A stretch of 64,000 bases of DNA from Vreelandella malpeensis (lineage in GTDB: Bacteria > Pseudomonadota > Gammaproteobacteria > Pseudomonadales > Halomonadaceae), in contig NZ_WHVL01000001.1 in assembly GCF_020622355.1 (NCBI RefSeq), positions 620,001-684,000 of the forward strand, written 5' to 3'. A model generated the notes under the pieces. That model was not told the DNA's origin. It did no database searches and saw nothing but the letters and a program-made list of their open reading frames with translations. Shown one piece after another: positions 46,678 through 55,897 of this stretch (the first letter of the stretch is position 1; each line of letters begins with the position of its first letter). A program made the position numbers and the translations under genes.

Positions 46678-48870
46678 ATGGAGATGCACACGTCGGAGTC
46701 CACACCGCTTCAAGGCGTCGAGGGCGCCGGCATCGAGGGTGATCTTCCGGCGCTGCGCATCAACCGCACCCCGACCGGCGTGCAGGCCAAGGAGGCCCTG
46801 GCGCAGACCGACCTGGACGACCCGGAGCTCTACTTCAACCGCGAGCTTTCCCACCTGCAGTTCAACATCCGGGTGCTCGAACAGGCGCTGGACGACGCTC
46901 ACCCGCTTCTGAACCGGCTGATGTTCCTGCTGATCTTCTCCTCCAACATGGACGAGTTCTTCGAGATCCGCGTGGCTGGTCTCAAGCACCAGATCGCTCT
47001 CAACGACGACACCACCTCGGTGGATGGCCGCCTGCCCAAGGCGGTACTGGCCGACATTTCCGACATCGCCCACCGCCAGATCGCCCGCCAGTACCAGATT
47101 CTGAACGAGACCCTCCTGCCTGCGCTGGAGGCCCAGGGCTTGCGCTTTCGCCGCCGCGATCAGTGGACCGAGGCGCAGAAGGCGTGGGTACGCACGTTCT
47201 TCGATACCGAGATCATGCCGGTGATCAGCCCCATCGGCCTGGACCCTTCTCACCCGTTTCCGCGTCTGGTCAACAAGAGCCTCAACTTCATCGTCGAGCT
47301 CGAGGGCAAGGACGCATTCGGGCGCTCCGGCGGCATGGCGATCCTGCCCGCGCCGCGCTCGCTGCCGCGCCTGATCGCCTTGCCCCGGGCGCTGTGCGCC
47401 GAGAGCTTCGCCGAGTACGTGTTCCTGTCGTCGATGATCCATGCCCACGCCGAGGAGCTTTTTCCCGGCATGCGCGTGCTCGGCTGCTACCAGTTCCGGC
47501 TGACCCGTAACGCGGACTTGAGCGTCGACCCCGAGGAAGTCTCGGATCTCGCCTCGGCGCTCAAGGGCGAGCTGCTCGCCCGGCGCTACGGCAGCGGCGT
47601 ACGCCTGGAGGTGGCCAACAACTGCCCCGAGGGGCTGACCGATTTCCTGCTGCGCCAGTTCGACTTGGGCCAGGAGGATCTCTACCGGGTCGAGGGCCCG
47701 GTGAACCTGACGCGCATGATGTCGGTACTGGGCGACGTCGACCGGCCCGAGCTCCGGTATCGACCCTTCACGCCGAGCGTGCCCAAGGCGCTGAAGGAAG
47801 GCAGCCTGTTCGATGCCATCGCCAAGCAGGACCTCCTGCTCCACCACCCATTCCAGTCGTTCTCCCCTATCGAGGAGCTCCTGCGTGAGGCGGCACGCGA
47901 CCCGGACGTGCTGGCGATCAAGCAGACGCTCTATCGCACCGGGGGGGACTCGTCGATCGTCGGCGCCTTGGTCGATGCGGCGAGCCAGGGCAAGGAGGTC
48001 ACGGTGGTGATCGAGCTGCGCGCACGTTTCGACGAAGCCGACAACCTGCAGCTCGCCTCGCGCCTGCAAGAGGCCGGCGCCATCGTGATCTACGGCATCA
48101 TGGCCTACAAGACCCACGCCAAGATGCTGCATATCGTGCGCCGCGAAAAGGGTGAGCTGCGCCACTACGCCCATCTCGGCACCGGCAACTATCACGCCAG
48201 GACCGCCAAGCTCTACACCGACTACAGCCTGCTGACCGCCAACCAGACGCTGTGTGCCGACGTGCACCGGGTCTTCCAGCAGCTCTCCGGCATGGGTCAG
48301 GCGCGCCGCATCGACACTCTCCTGCACGCCCCCTTCACGCTGCATCCGAAGCTCATCGAGATGATCGACCGCGAGGCTCAGTTCGCCGCCAAGGGCAAGC
48401 GCAGCCACATCATCATCAAGTGCAACTCGCTCACCGAGCCCAAGTTGATCAAGGCGCTCTACCGCGCCTCCCAAGCGGGCGTGAAGTGCGACCTGATCAT
48501 TCGCGGCATGTGCTGCCTGCGTCCAGGGGTGAAGGGCGTGTCGGAGAACATCCGCGTGCGCTCGATCATCGGGCGGTTTCTGGAGCATACCCGAGTGTTC
48601 CACTTCCACAACGGCGGCAAACCCGAGATCTGGTGCTCGAGCGCCGACTTCATGCCGCGCAACATGTTCCACCGCGTCGAGACCTGCTTCCCGCTCAAGG
48701 ACAAGAAACTCGCCAACCGGGTACGCAAGGACCTCGAGACCTACCTGGTGGACAACTGCCAGAGCTGGCTCCTGCAAAGCGATGGCAGCTACCAGCTGCA
48801 GTCGCCGGGCGCGGGCGATGCGATCAGCGCCCAGGAGACCCTGCTCTACGCCTTCGCCTCGAAGAGCTGA
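46678..48870 (+). CDS. ppk: Polyphosphate kinase 1
   Basis: Makes inorganic polyphosphate from ATP at the membrane; polyphosphate matters in stress and phosphate storage. It has 730 residues (E. coli 688); the extra length is mainly the N-terminal 50. Domains: N-terminal helical part ([40 protein letters not shown]), head domain, and two phospholipase D-like C-terminal domains with the autophosphorylated His of [15 protein letters not shown], the [19 protein letters not shown] stretch and the second His region [12 protein letters not shown]. The start at 46678 follows AGGGGG by seven bases; a second Met is two codons on. An upstream open frame runs through hemB and is not used. Confidence 0.95.
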   Translation: MEMHTSESTPLQGVEGAGIEGDLPALRINRTPTGVQAKEALAQTDLDDPELYFNRELSHLQFNIRVLEQALDDAHPLLNRLMFLLIFSSNMDEFFEIRVAGLKHQIALNDDTTSVDGRLPKAVLADISDIAHRQIARQYQILNETLLPALEAQGLRFRRRDQWTEAQKAWVRTFFDTEIMPVISPIGLDPSHPFPRLVNKSLNFIVELEGKDAFGRSGGMAILPAPRSLPRLIALPRALCAESFAEYVFLSSMIHAHAEELFPGMRVLGCYQFRLTRNADLSVDPEEVSDLASALKGELLARRYGSGVRLEVANNCPEGLTDFLLRQFDLGQEDLYRVEGPVNLTRMMSVLGDVDRPELRYRPFTPSVPKALKEGSLFDAIAKQDLLLHHPFQSFSPIEELLREAARDPDVLAIKQTLYRTGGDSSIVGALVDAASQGKEVTVVIELRARFDEADNLQLASRLQEAGAIVIYGIMAYKTHAKMLHIVRREKGELRHYAHLGTGNYHARTAKLYTDYSLLTANQTLCADVHRVFQQLSGMGQARRIDTLLHAPFTLHPKLIEMIDREAQFAAKGKRSHIIIKCNSLTEPKLIKALYRASQAGVKCDLIIRGMCCLRPGVKGVSENIRVRSIIGRFLEHTRVFHFHNGGKPEIWCSSADFMPRNMFHRVETCFPLKDKKLANRVRKDLETYLVDNCQSWLLQSDGSYQLQSPGAGDAISAQETLLYAFASKS

Positions 48871-48992
48871 CGCGCGTGGGCAAGCGCTCGGGAGTATGAG
48901 AAGCTATCCGCTTGTCATCGCGGCGACCGACACCGCGCGCCTTGCCCCGTCATGAACCGGCCCCGAGCCGGTTCGAACCGTGAACCTTGCCC

Positions 48993-49931
48993 ATGATCGA
49001 ACTACGTCACCTGCGCACCTTGGTTGCGCTGCGCGAAACCGGCTCGCTGGTCGAGGCCGCCGAGCGCGTCCATCTGACCCAGTCGGCACTCTCTCACCAG
49101 TTGAAGGATCTCGAGCACCGCGTGGCGGGGCCGCTGTTCGTGCGCAAGACCCGCCCGGTCGAGTTCACCCGGGCGGGTCTTCGTCTTCTCGCCCTGGCCG
49201 ACGAACTGCTGCCATCGGTGCGCCGCGCCGAGCGCGACCTGGCCCGCCTGGCCGGTACCGAGCAGGGGCGCCTGCACATGGCGATCGAGTGCCACAGCTG
49301 CTTCCAGTGGCTGATGCCGACAGTGGACTACTTTCGCGATCACTGGCCGGAGATCGAGATCGACATCCCCAGCGGCCACCACTTCGACCCGCTGCCGGCG
49401 CTGGCCCGCGAGCAGCTCGACTTGGTGATCACCGCCGACCCGCAGCCCATCGAGGGCATCCACTACGCGCCGCTGTTTCGCTATGAGGGGCTGCTGGCCG
49501 TGGCCCGTCAACACCCGTTTGCCCAGAAGGCGTTCATCGAGCCCGAGGCACTGGCCGGCGAAACGCTGATCACCTACCCGGTCGAGCACACCCGCCTCGA
49601 TGTCTTCACCCAGTTTTTGACCCCGGCCGAGGTGCGCCCCAAGGAGATTCGCACTGCCGAGCTGACCATCATGATGATGCAGCTGGTGGCCAGCGGTCGC
49701 GGGGTATGCGCGCTGCCCAACTGGGCGTTGACCGAGTATCTTGAGCGCGCCTACGTGAGCGCCGTGAAGCTCGGCGAGTCGGGGATCTGGAGCACGCTGT
49801 TCGCCGCGATTCGCGAGGAGACGCGCCATACGCCCTGGATGAAGGATTTCCTGCGCACTGCGCGGGAAACGTCGTTTGCGGTGCTCAGCGGCATCAAGCC
49901 GGCGGGTCACGACGAGGAATCAGAAGCGTAA
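48993..49931 (+). CDS. metR: LysR-type regulator MetR (methionine genes)
   Basis: Activator of methionine synthesis genes, with homocysteine as effector in E. coli. The 312 residues match MetR closely: winged-helix LRHLRTLVALRETGSLVEAA with LTQSALSHQLKDLEHRVAGP, then the effector domain IECHSCFQWLMPTVDYFRDH, SGHHFDPLPALAREQLDLVI, LITYPVEHTRLDVFTQFL and MMMQLVASGRGVCALPNW. The ATG at 48993 is used; a TTG two codons up is possible. No metE or other methionine gene lies in the window. The 3' end overlaps that of rstB by 38 bases on the opposite strand. A palindromic element (AACCGGC/GCCGGTT, 48955-48973) lies 20 bases before the start but does not match a MetR box. Confidence 0.92.
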   Translation: MIELRHLRTLVALRETGSLVEAAERVHLTQSALSHQLKDLEHRVAGPLFVRKTRPVEFTRAGLRLLALADELLPSVRRAERDLARLAGTEQGRLHMAIECHSCFQWLMPTVDYFRDHWPEIEIDIPSGHHFDPLPALAREQLDLVITADPQPIEGIHYAPLFRYEGLLAVARQHPFAQKAFIEPEALAGETLITYPVEHTRLDVFTQFLTPAEVRPKEIRTAELTIMMMQLVASGRGVCALPNWALTEYLERAYVSAVKLGESGIWSTLFAAIREETRHTPWMKDFLRTARETSFAVLSGIKPAGHDEESEA

Positions 49932-51501
49932 AGCGTGCCCCGCCGAGGGTCGGGCTCTCGTCGATGGTGACACTGCCGCCGTGGCCGCTCATCACCTTGT
50001 GGACGATGGAGAGCCCCAGCCCATAGCCGCCGGAGCTGCGCGCACGGCTGTCATCGAGCCGCGCGAAGGGCTTGAAGATATCGCCGCGCGCCTCCATCGG
50101 AATGCCAGGCCCATCGTCCTCGACGTCGATGCGCACCAGGTGCGGCTCGTCCCAGAGGCGGATGACGACCTGAGTACGTCCGTAGCGGCAGGCGTTGCTC
50201 ACCAGATTCTGCAGCGCACGCTGCAGGTAGCGCGGCTCGGCCAGAAGCTCGACCTCGCCATCGGCCTCGAGTTTGAGCGTCAGCGACTTGTGGAGCGGGG
50301 TGAGCGCGTCGATCACCCGGTGGGCCATGGCGCAGCACTCTACCGGCGCCATGTCGAGTTCGTCGCCGTGGCCCGGCCCGCCGCCCAGGCGGGCGTAGGT
50401 CAGGATCTCGTCGACCAGGTCGTCGAGCTCGGCGATATCGGCATCGATGCCCTGGAGCTGGCGGCGAATCGCCGGCTCCTCGGTCATGTCTTCGACCATC
50501 TGCACCGCGAAGCGAATCCGTGCCACCGGCGTTCGAAGCTCGTGGGAGACCGCGCGGATCATCTCCTGCTGCCCCTTGAGCAGCGTCTGCACCTGGCTTG
50601 CCATGGCGTTGAATGCCATGCCCAGCCGGCCCAGGAAGTCGCCGCTCTCGACCTTCACCCGGGTCTCCAGCCGGCCGCTGGCGATGCGCGTAGCGGCAAG
50701 TTCCAGGCGCGCCATGCGCGCTTCGATGCTGCGCATGATGAGATAGATGATCAGACTCAGCACCACCATCACGCCGATCAGCAGCGGCAGATGAAGGCTC
50801 AAGGGCAGCGTCTCGCGCCGGGCGATGGGTCCGGCCTTGAGCCACTGCTCGTTGCCCGGCACCTGATAGAAGAATGCCAGCGACAGTTGCTCGGTCACCA
50901 GACGCATCACTACCTCACCGCGAACGAGCTGTTGGCGCTGGGCGGGTGTCAGATCCTCGGGAAGCGCGGTGAGTAAGGTCAAAGGCCAGCCAGTCGAGTG
51001 CAGGCGTGAGAGCAGCTCGGGCCGCTCGGCATAGGGCGTGCGCGAAAGCCACTCGCCGAGCGCGACCAGGCTGCCCTGCCACTGCCGCTCGCTCCAGCCG
51101 ACGAAGGTCGCGCTCAACACGCTGCTCGGTGACACGCCGTCGTCGGGGAGGCGCTGGCGCAACTGCCAGGGCTCCTCGTCGATCAGGATGCCGCCGCGCT
51201 TCAGGCGCGCCTTCTCGAAGTAGTTCAGCTCGGCGCCATCGAAGGGTCGCAGCGCCAGCTGCATGCCGAGCTGCTGGGCAAAGATGTTCAGGCGCGCCTC
51301 GCGGCGCGCAGGCGGCAGTGCAGCGAGCTGTTCGGTCATCAGCGTCATCGGAAGGCTCGCCATCTTTTCGCGAAACTCTTCCCGGCGCACCTGCTCGATG
51401 AAGGTGCGCCCGCCGATGGTCAGCAAGAACACCACGCACAGCGAAAGCCCCAGCAGGACGTAGAACCGCAGAAAGGAGCCATGGCCGAGCACGCGCGACA
51501 T
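49894..51501 (-). CDS. rstB: RstB-like sensor histidine kinase
   Basis: Inner-membrane sensor kinase paired with the RstA-like regulator. The 535 residues show a first membrane helix (FYVLLGLSLCVVFLLTIGG, about 12-30), a periplasmic sensor of about 200 residues, a second helix (LPLLIGVMVVLSLIIYLIM, about 235-255), HAMP, the phospho-acceptor box MIRAVSHELRTPVARIRFAV (His about 320) and an ATPase with N box LQNLVSNACRYG, DDGPGIP and GGYGLGLSIV. It is about 100 residues longer than E. coli RstB (433), mainly in the periplasmic part, so its signal may differ. It lies 48 bases after rstA. Naming rests on the regulator likeness and the kinase core. Confidence 0.85.
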   Translation of the reverse strand: MSRVLGHGSFLRFYVLLGLSLCVVFLLTIGGRTFIEQVRREEFREKMASLPMTLMTEQLAALPPARREARLNIFAQQLGMQLALRPFDGAELNYFEKARLKRGGILIDEEPWQLRQRLPDDGVSPSSVLSATFVGWSERQWQGSLVALGEWLSRTPYAERPELLSRLHSTGWPLTLLTALPEDLTPAQRQQLVRGEVVMRLVTEQLSLAFFYQVPGNEQWLKAGPIARRETLPLSLHLPLLIGVMVVLSLIIYLIMRSIEARMARLELAATRIASGRLETRVKVESGDFLGRLGMAFNAMASQVQTLLKGQQEMIRAVSHELRTPVARIRFAVQMVEDMTEEPAIRRQLQGIDADIAELDDLVDEILTYARLGGGPGHGDELDMAPVECCAMAHRVIDALTPLHKSLTLKLEADGEVELLAEPRYLQRALQNLVSNACRYGRTQVVIRLWDEPHLVRIDVEDDGPGIPMEARGDIFKPFARLDDSRARSSGGYGLGLSIVHKVMSGHGGSVTIDESPTLGGARFTLLIPRRDPPA

Positions 51502-51549
51502 CTCGCTTACCTCTTCGATGCGGCGAAAACCGCCGAACGCACTCGCATC

Positions 51550-52257
51550 CTAGCTATCCTTGACGAACAGATAGCCCTTGCTGCGCACCGTCTTGATACG
51601 ATGGGGCTGGTGGGGGTCGTCGCCGATCTTCGGCCGAATGCGCGAGACGCGCACGTCGATCGAGCGATCCTGGCCATCGTACTTGATACCGCGCAGGTCG
51701 TTGAAGATCTCCTCGCGGGTCAAGACGGTGCCGGCGTTGCGGGCCAGCAGCCAGAGCAGGTCGAACTCGGCGCTGGTCAGGTCGATGCGCTCGCCGTCGA
51801 GCCACGCCTCGCGAGTGGCGCTATCGATCTCGAGGTTGGAGAACTGCAGGCGCACTTCACCGTTGGGGGCAGCCGGCGCGTCGGCGCGGCGCAACAGTGC
51901 CCGCATGCGCGCCAGCAGCACCCGAGGCTGCACCGGCTTGGGCACGTAGTCGTCGGCGCCCATCTCGAGCCCCAGCACCTGGTCGAGATCGTCGGTGCGC
52001 GCGGTCAGCATCATGATGGGGCCTGCGAAATTGGGTCGCACCCGACGGCAGATCGACAGTCCATCTTCGCCAGGGAGCATCAGGTCGAGGATGACCAGGT
52101 CCGGCGCAAGCTCCATGATGCGCTCGACGCCCTTGGCGCCGTCGGCCTCGATGGTCACCCGGAAACCGTTGTTCTCCAGGTAGTCCCGGGTGAGCTCGGC
52201 CAGGCGCTTGTCATCTTCGATGATCAGCACGTGGTCTTGATCGGGATGGTCAATCAT
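51550..52257 (-). CDS. rstA: RstA-like OmpR-family response regulator
   Basis: DNA-binding response regulator of 235 residues. The receiver has the acidic pair VLIIEDDKRL, phospho-acceptor Asp in DLVILDLMLPGEDGLSICRR, the Thr of MMLTARTDDLDQ and Lys of DYVPKPVQPRVLLARMRALL. The winged helix follows (LTSAEFDLLWLLARNAGTVL, LRGIKYDGQDRSIDVRVSRI, IKTVRSKGYLFV); its LRGIKYDGQDRSID is very close to E. coli RstA. GGGAG lies six bases ahead of the ATG. It is first in the rstA-rstB operon. In E. coli the system is under PhoPQ and responds to magnesium and acid; whether that holds here is unknown. Confidence 0.88.
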   Translation of the reverse strand: MIDHPDQDHVLIIEDDKRLAELTRDYLENNGFRVTIEADGAKGVERIMELAPDLVILDLMLPGEDGLSICRRVRPNFAGPIMMLTARTDDLDQVLGLEMGADDYVPKPVQPRVLLARMRALLRRADAPAAPNGEVRLQFSNLEIDSATREAWLDGERIDLTSAEFDLLWLLARNAGTVLTREEIFNDLRGIKYDGQDRSIDVRVSRIRPKIGDDPHQPHRIKTVRSKGYLFVKDS

Positions 52258-52525
52258 GGTCGGCTCCCGTTCCCTCGGTCATGGTGATGCTCCCAGTGGT
52301 CGAATGATGGCTCGGCGATATCGCCAAACGATCAATAGTAACACTTGCTTACTCTTTATTAACGTTGGCGAGCGAAATTGCAAGATCCGGTGGCGCCACG
52401 ACGACAAATGGCGCCCCTGTCGCCCGTCATGCGCCACTTTTCGACGCTTGATTCTTGTTTTATTGAGGTCTAATGTTGACCGGGCAAGCTGTCAACCGTG
52501 ATTTCTGAAGCGGCAGGAGGAGGCA

Positions 52526-52666
52526 ATGGGCAATCAGAAGGCCAAAAGCGTCATCAAGCGTGTCTACGTACCCACCCAGGTGCGGGATCTACCCAACGGT
52601 GAAAAACTGACCATTCCAGGGCACTACAAGGCGCCGCCTAATGAAGAGAGCGGCTCTCAGCACTGA
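52526..52666 (+). CDS. 46-residue basic-acidic hypothetical protein
   Basis: A short gene with an unusually strong ribosome site, AGGAGG five bases before the ATG. The product begins MGNQKAKSVIKRVYVPTQVR and has no Cys or membrane segment; its first half is basic and its second half, rich in Pro and Glu, is neutral to acidic. It lies alone between rstA (divergent) and a strong terminator 42 bases after its stop, so promoter, gene and terminator form a compact unit. A possible promoter is TTGATT (52448-52453) with TAATGT (52471-52476) at 17 bases. I do not recognise the family; high expression is suggested by the ribosome site. Confidence 0.72.
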   Translation: MGNQKAKSVIKRVYVPTQVRDLPNGEKLTIPGHYKAPPNEESGSQH

Positions 52667-52707
52667 TCGAGCGCTCGCGGCGCGGTCATACGCCAAGGAC
52701 AAGCACC

Positions 52708-52748
52708 AACGAGAAAGCAGGCCCGAAGGCCTGCTTTCTCGTTTTCTC
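52708..52748 (+). terminator. Rho-independent terminator of the 46-residue protein gene
   Basis: A perfect stem of up to 16 bp (52708-52723 with 52728-52743) closes a CGAA loop and is followed by TTTTCTC. It is also placed to stop the convergent minus-strand gene at 52782-52961. Confidence 0.93.
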
Positions 52749-52781
52749 ATGTATGGCGAGTATTTCGTGCGTTCGCTCGCG

Positions 52782-52961
52782 CTATCCCTTGGGACCGAAC
52801 AGGAACCAGGCGATCAACCCCACGAGCGGGAAGATCAGCAGCACCAGAATCCAGACCAGCTTGGCGAGGCTGCTCGCCGGGCTCTTGGCGACCTTGACGA
52901 TGGCCCAGATGACAATGACGAGCCAGATGAGTCCCAGCAATCCGCCGACTTCAATACCCAT
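52782..52961 (-). CDS. Small PLDc_N-domain membrane protein
   Basis: A 59-residue protein with two membrane helices: LLGLIWLVIVIWAIVKVAKS and KLVWILVLLIFPLVGLIAWF, ending in LFGPKG. This is the pattern of the phospholipase D nuclease N-terminal (PLDc_N) family, a membrane segment found alone in many small bacterial proteins; it has no catalytic part. AAGGAG lies seven bases before the ATG. It is monocistronic. The biological role is unknown; upregulation in envelope stress is known for some unrelated small membrane proteins but is not shown here. Confidence 0.85.
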   Translation of the reverse strand: MGIEVGGLLGLIWLVIVIWAIVKVAKSPASSLAKLVWILVLLIFPLVGLIAWFLFGPKG

Positions 52962-53072
52962 AATCGTTCTCCTTGATCGGTCGACATCGATAGGGGTTAA
53001 CCATACCTCGACATCGATGGGTTGGTATCCTTACGTCGAACAGCATAGCACTTCCTCGACGACATGCGAGCC

Positions 53073-53588
53073 TCACGGCGCGGGCAGGCGCAGGCGCATC
53101 TCGCCGTCGGCCATTTCGATGGCGAACAAATTCAGAAAGCTCATGCCCAGCAGCACCGTATCATGCTCCATGCCGGGGCTAATCGACCCCTGCACGCTCT
53201 GCGCACGCAGACCGCCCAGCACCACTTCGTCGAGCTCGGTCAGGTTGCCCTGCACCCGACCGTTGGCGGTATTGAACCAGGCGCTGCGCCCAGGGACCAG
53301 CGCTAGGCGAGCGGCGAGCTCCTGGGGCACGTTGACGTAGGTCGCGCCGGTATCGAGCAAGAAGGTCACCGGCTCGCCATTGATCTCGCCGGGCGCCTCG
53401 AAGTGCCCGGAGCGGTTGCGCTTGAGCGTCACCGGCGCGCCATCGGGCGAGGCGTTCACCACGTGGGCATTGGGAGTGCTGAGCTTGGTGAAGCCGCCGT
53501 CGATCAGCCAGGTTCCCGCGCCCAGCAGCACGATCCAGAACAGCAGCATCATCACGATCCCGCCGCGCTGGGCATCGAGCGATCTCAT
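53073..53588 (-). CDS. Membrane-anchored retropepsin-like aspartic protease
   Basis: A 171-residue protein of the clan AA (TIGR02281-like) family. An N-terminal membrane helix (GGIVMMLLFWIVLLGAGTWL) leads to a periplasmic domain with one retropepsin unit: VTFLLDTGATYVNVPQELAA with the catalytic DTGA, a flap region, and VLLGMSFLNLFAIEMADGEM, the conserved LG-F-N/L segment. One Asp per chain means it would act as a dimer. GGAGG lies five bases ahead of the ATG at 53588; the longer open frame to 53657 is inside the preceding gene. Only 10 bases separate it from the MFS gene, so both are likely one transcript. The substrate is not known. Confidence 0.88.
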   Translation of the reverse strand: MRSLDAQRGGIVMMLLFWIVLLGAGTWLIDGGFTKLSTPNAHVVNASPDGAPVTLKRNRSGHFEAPGEINGEPVTFLLDTGATYVNVPQELAARLALVPGRSAWFNTANGRVQGNLTELDEVVLGGLRAQSVQGSISPGMEHDTVLLGMSFLNLFAIEMADGEMRLRLPAP

Positions 53589-53598
53589 TCGTCCCTCC

Positions 53599-54987
53599 TC
53601 AGGGGCCTTCCCAGTCAAGCGCTGCTCGTCGACCCCGGCGCTCGTCGACCCCGACACAGATCAGCATGGCGATGATGAACAGTCCCGCACATAGAAGAAT
53701 AGACGCTTGCAGGCCGACCAGCGCCTGCAGCACGCCCAGCATGACGATGCCCAGCACCCCCGCGAGCTTGTTGGAGAGCCCCCAGAAGCCGAAAAACTCG
53801 GCCGATTTGGGCTGCGGCGAGAACACGCCCACCAGGGCGCGGCTGGCGGACTGACTCGAGCCCAGGCTCAGCCCGGCCAGGCACCCCACGTAAAGAAATA
53901 CGTACTGAGCCTGCCACTGCCAGCCGAAGGCGGCGTTGGCCCAGGCGGTCAGCTCCGGCGTCGCCCAGATCGCCAGGATCGCCAGCACCCAGAGCGCCAG
54001 GGTCATCTGGTAGGTGCGCTTGGCGCCGATCCGGTCCTGAAGAAAGCCGAAGCCCAGCGCCCCGGCGGCGGCGGTCACCTGCACGACGATGAACATGATG
54101 TTGCGCACGCTCTCGTCCCAGCCGATCACCTGAGCACCGTAGATGAAGGCGAAGGCGATGATGATGTAGACCCCGGCCATCGAGAACAGCAGCGACACCA
54201 GAAAGCGGGTCAGGTCCTTGAAGTGGCGAAGCTCGTCGAGCGTGCCCAGCACCTGACGCTTGGCGATGGCACGGTAGGAGACGCCGCCGGGCCTGGGCGT
54301 ACCGCGCTCCTTCAGCCACAAAAACGTGGGGATCGCCGCGACCAGGAAAAACCCCGCGGCAAAGGGCCCGACCCAGCGAATGCGCTCGAAGTTGGCCGCC
54401 GTCGCCTCGCCCAGGGCCACCAGCGTGAAGCCTGCGGCGAACAGCCCCCCGATATAGCCAAGCGCCCAGCCGAACCCGGAGATCTTGCCCAGCGACTCCG
54501 GCGGGCCGAGCTCGGGCAGGAAGGCGGCGATGAACGACTCGCCCATGGAGTAGGCGTAGTTGGAAAGCACGATCAGCAAAAGCCCCGCCACGACGAAGCC
54601 GGGCTCGACGAAGTAGAGCATGGCGGTGGTGGCCACCGTCGCCATATAGCTTGCGAAGAGAAAGCGCTTTTTCTCGGCGCGATAGTCCATGATGGCACCG
54701 CACAAGGGCGCCGAGACCACCACCATCAAATAGCTCGCTGCCAGCGCCAGGCTCCACAGGAAGTTGGCCAGCCGAAAGCCATCGCCCCGGTCACCGACGA
54801 TGACGGTGGTGAAAAGCTCGCCGAAGACCACCGTGATGATCAACAGCGTATAGGCCTGGTTGGCGAAGTCGAACATCGCCCAGCCGAATATCTCGCGGCG
54901 CGAGGCGCGCCTGGGCGCTTTTTCAGCTCGCTCTGCGGACATAGGCGCTGCGGACACAGGTTCTGCGGACACTGGTTCTACGGACAT
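53599..54987 (-). CDS. UMF1-type MFS transporter
   Basis: A 462-residue major facilitator protein with about 12 membrane helices, of the UMF1/Atg22-like family. Typical parts are REIFGWAMFDFANQAYTLLI at the N-terminus, APLCGAIMDYRAEKKRFLFA between helices 2 and 3, and SQSASRALVGVFSPQPKSAE near helix 10. Family members in bacteria are largely uncharacterised; the fungal relative exports amino acids from vacuoles. Start: ATG at 54987 with GAGAG ahead; the next in-frame ATG, at 54942, would remove a repeated segment (VSAEP-type) and keep the conserved region, so the true start is open. It is upstream of the aspartic protease gene. Confidence 0.85.
   Translation of the reverse strand: MSVEPVSAEPVSAAPMSAERAEKAPRRASRREIFGWAMFDFANQAYTLLIITVVFGELFTTVIVGDRGDGFRLANFLWSLALAASYLMVVVSAPLCGAIMDYRAEKKRFLFASYMATVATTAMLYFVEPGFVVAGLLLIVLSNYAYSMGESFIAAFLPELGPPESLGKISGFGWALGYIGGLFAAGFTLVALGEATAANFERIRWVGPFAAGFFLVAAIPTFLWLKERGTPRPGGVSYRAIAKRQVLGTLDELRHFKDLTRFLVSLLFSMAGVYIIIAFAFIYGAQVIGWDESVRNIMFIVVQVTAAAGALGFGFLQDRIGAKRTYQMTLALWVLAILAIWATPELTAWANAAFGWQWQAQYVFLYVGCLAGLSLGSSQSASRALVGVFSPQPKSAEFFGFWGLSNKLAGVLGIVMLGVLQALVGLQASILLCAGLFIIAMLICVGVDERRGRRAALDWEGP
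54934..54987. repeat. 15-bp tandem repeat at the 5' end of the MFS gene
   Basis: Units 54934-54948, 54949-54963 and 54964-54978 plus a 9-base part (54979-54987) share TGCGGACA. They encode the Ser-Ala/Val-Glu-Pro repeats at the extreme N-terminus and duplicate the start region, giving two possible ATGs. Confidence 0.88.
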
Positions 54988-55093
54988 AGAAACTCTCGTG
55001 CAATCGGTGGATCACCGGCCGGCAAAAAGGAGATGACAGGGTCGGCGAGTTGCTCTAACTTTTTTCAAGAGGGTCAGACCGGGATACTACTTG

Positions 55094-55897
55094 ATGACGC
55101 GTGGGCTCGACATAAGAACGAACCGGTTTTTCCAGCGGACATCGCGCGTCGTCATCGGTCTGGCACTGGCAACGGGCGCGCTTGCCGACGTGCCCGCCCG
55201 AGCCGAGCCCCTGTCGCTTTCCGCCTTTACCTATGTCACCGAGGAGTATCCCCCCTACAACTACCTCCAGCAGGGCATCGTGAAGGGCCGTACGATCGAT
55301 TTGCTGCAGCGGCTGTTCCACCATACCCAGGCACCCTTCGAGAACGCCCACATCCATAGCTACCCCTGGGTCAGGGCTTACAACCTTACCCTGCAGACGC
55401 CGAACACCGTGCTCTTTTCCACCACCAAGACGCCATCGCGCGAGGCACTTTTTCACTGGGCCGGCCCCATCGATATCGATCCCGTGGCGCTGCTTGCCCG
55501 TCGCGAAGCGGCCATCGACATCCAGACACTCGAGGAGGCCATCCTGCAGAACCTGAGCGTGGTGGTCATTCGCGAGGATATCGGTGACACCAGTCTAGCA
55601 GAGGCGGGCTACCCCGAACGTTTAATCCACCGGGCGCTGGACAACCAGAGCGCGCTGTTCATGCTGATGAACGAGCGCGTCGACCTGTGGGCCTACAGCG
55701 GCCGGGTCGCCGACTGGATTGCCGAGCGCGCCGGCTACTCGTCTTCCGTCCTCGAGTCGGTCTACCTCCTGAGCGACTACCCGCTCTACTTCGCCATCAA
55801 CAAGGAGAGCGACCCGGCGCTGATCGCCCGCTTCAAGCAGGCGATCGAGGAGCTAAGTGGACTTGATATTCACCAAGCGGTGTATCAGGATGAGTAG
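55094..55897 (+). CDS. Periplasmic solute-binding-like protein, first of a pair
   Basis: A 267-residue exported protein of the family 3 solute-binding type (SBP_bac_3-like). The N-terminal region has a signal peptide (VVIGLALATGALADVPARAE). The mature part starts FTYVTEEYPPYNYLQQGIVK, the common first strand and ligand loop, followed by HSYPWVRAYNLTLQTPNTVL and STTKTPSREALFHWAGPI. Start: ATG at 55094, or TTG three bases up; the ribosome site is weak. No ABC permease or ATPase is near, so uptake is unlikely. It overlaps the next gene, a paralogue, by eight bases, and a diguanylate cyclase closes the unit; a sensory role is more likely. Confidence 0.85.
   Translation: MTRGLDIRTNRFFQRTSRVVIGLALATGALADVPARAEPLSLSAFTYVTEEYPPYNYLQQGIVKGRTIDLLQRLFHHTQAPFENAHIHSYPWVRAYNLTLQTPNTVLFSTTKTPSREALFHWAGPIDIDPVALLARREAAIDIQTLEEAILQNLSVVVIREDIGDTSLAEAGYPERLIHRALDNQSALFMLMNERVDLWAYSGRVADWIAERAGYSSSVLESVYLLSDYPLYFAINKESDPALIARFKQAIEELSGLDIHQAVYQDE

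Noticed and set aside
48955-48973. Inverted repeat AACCGGC/GCCGGTT before metR as ppk terminator or MetR box
   Set aside because: No T-run follows and the sequence does not match the MetR site TGAA-N5-TTCA.
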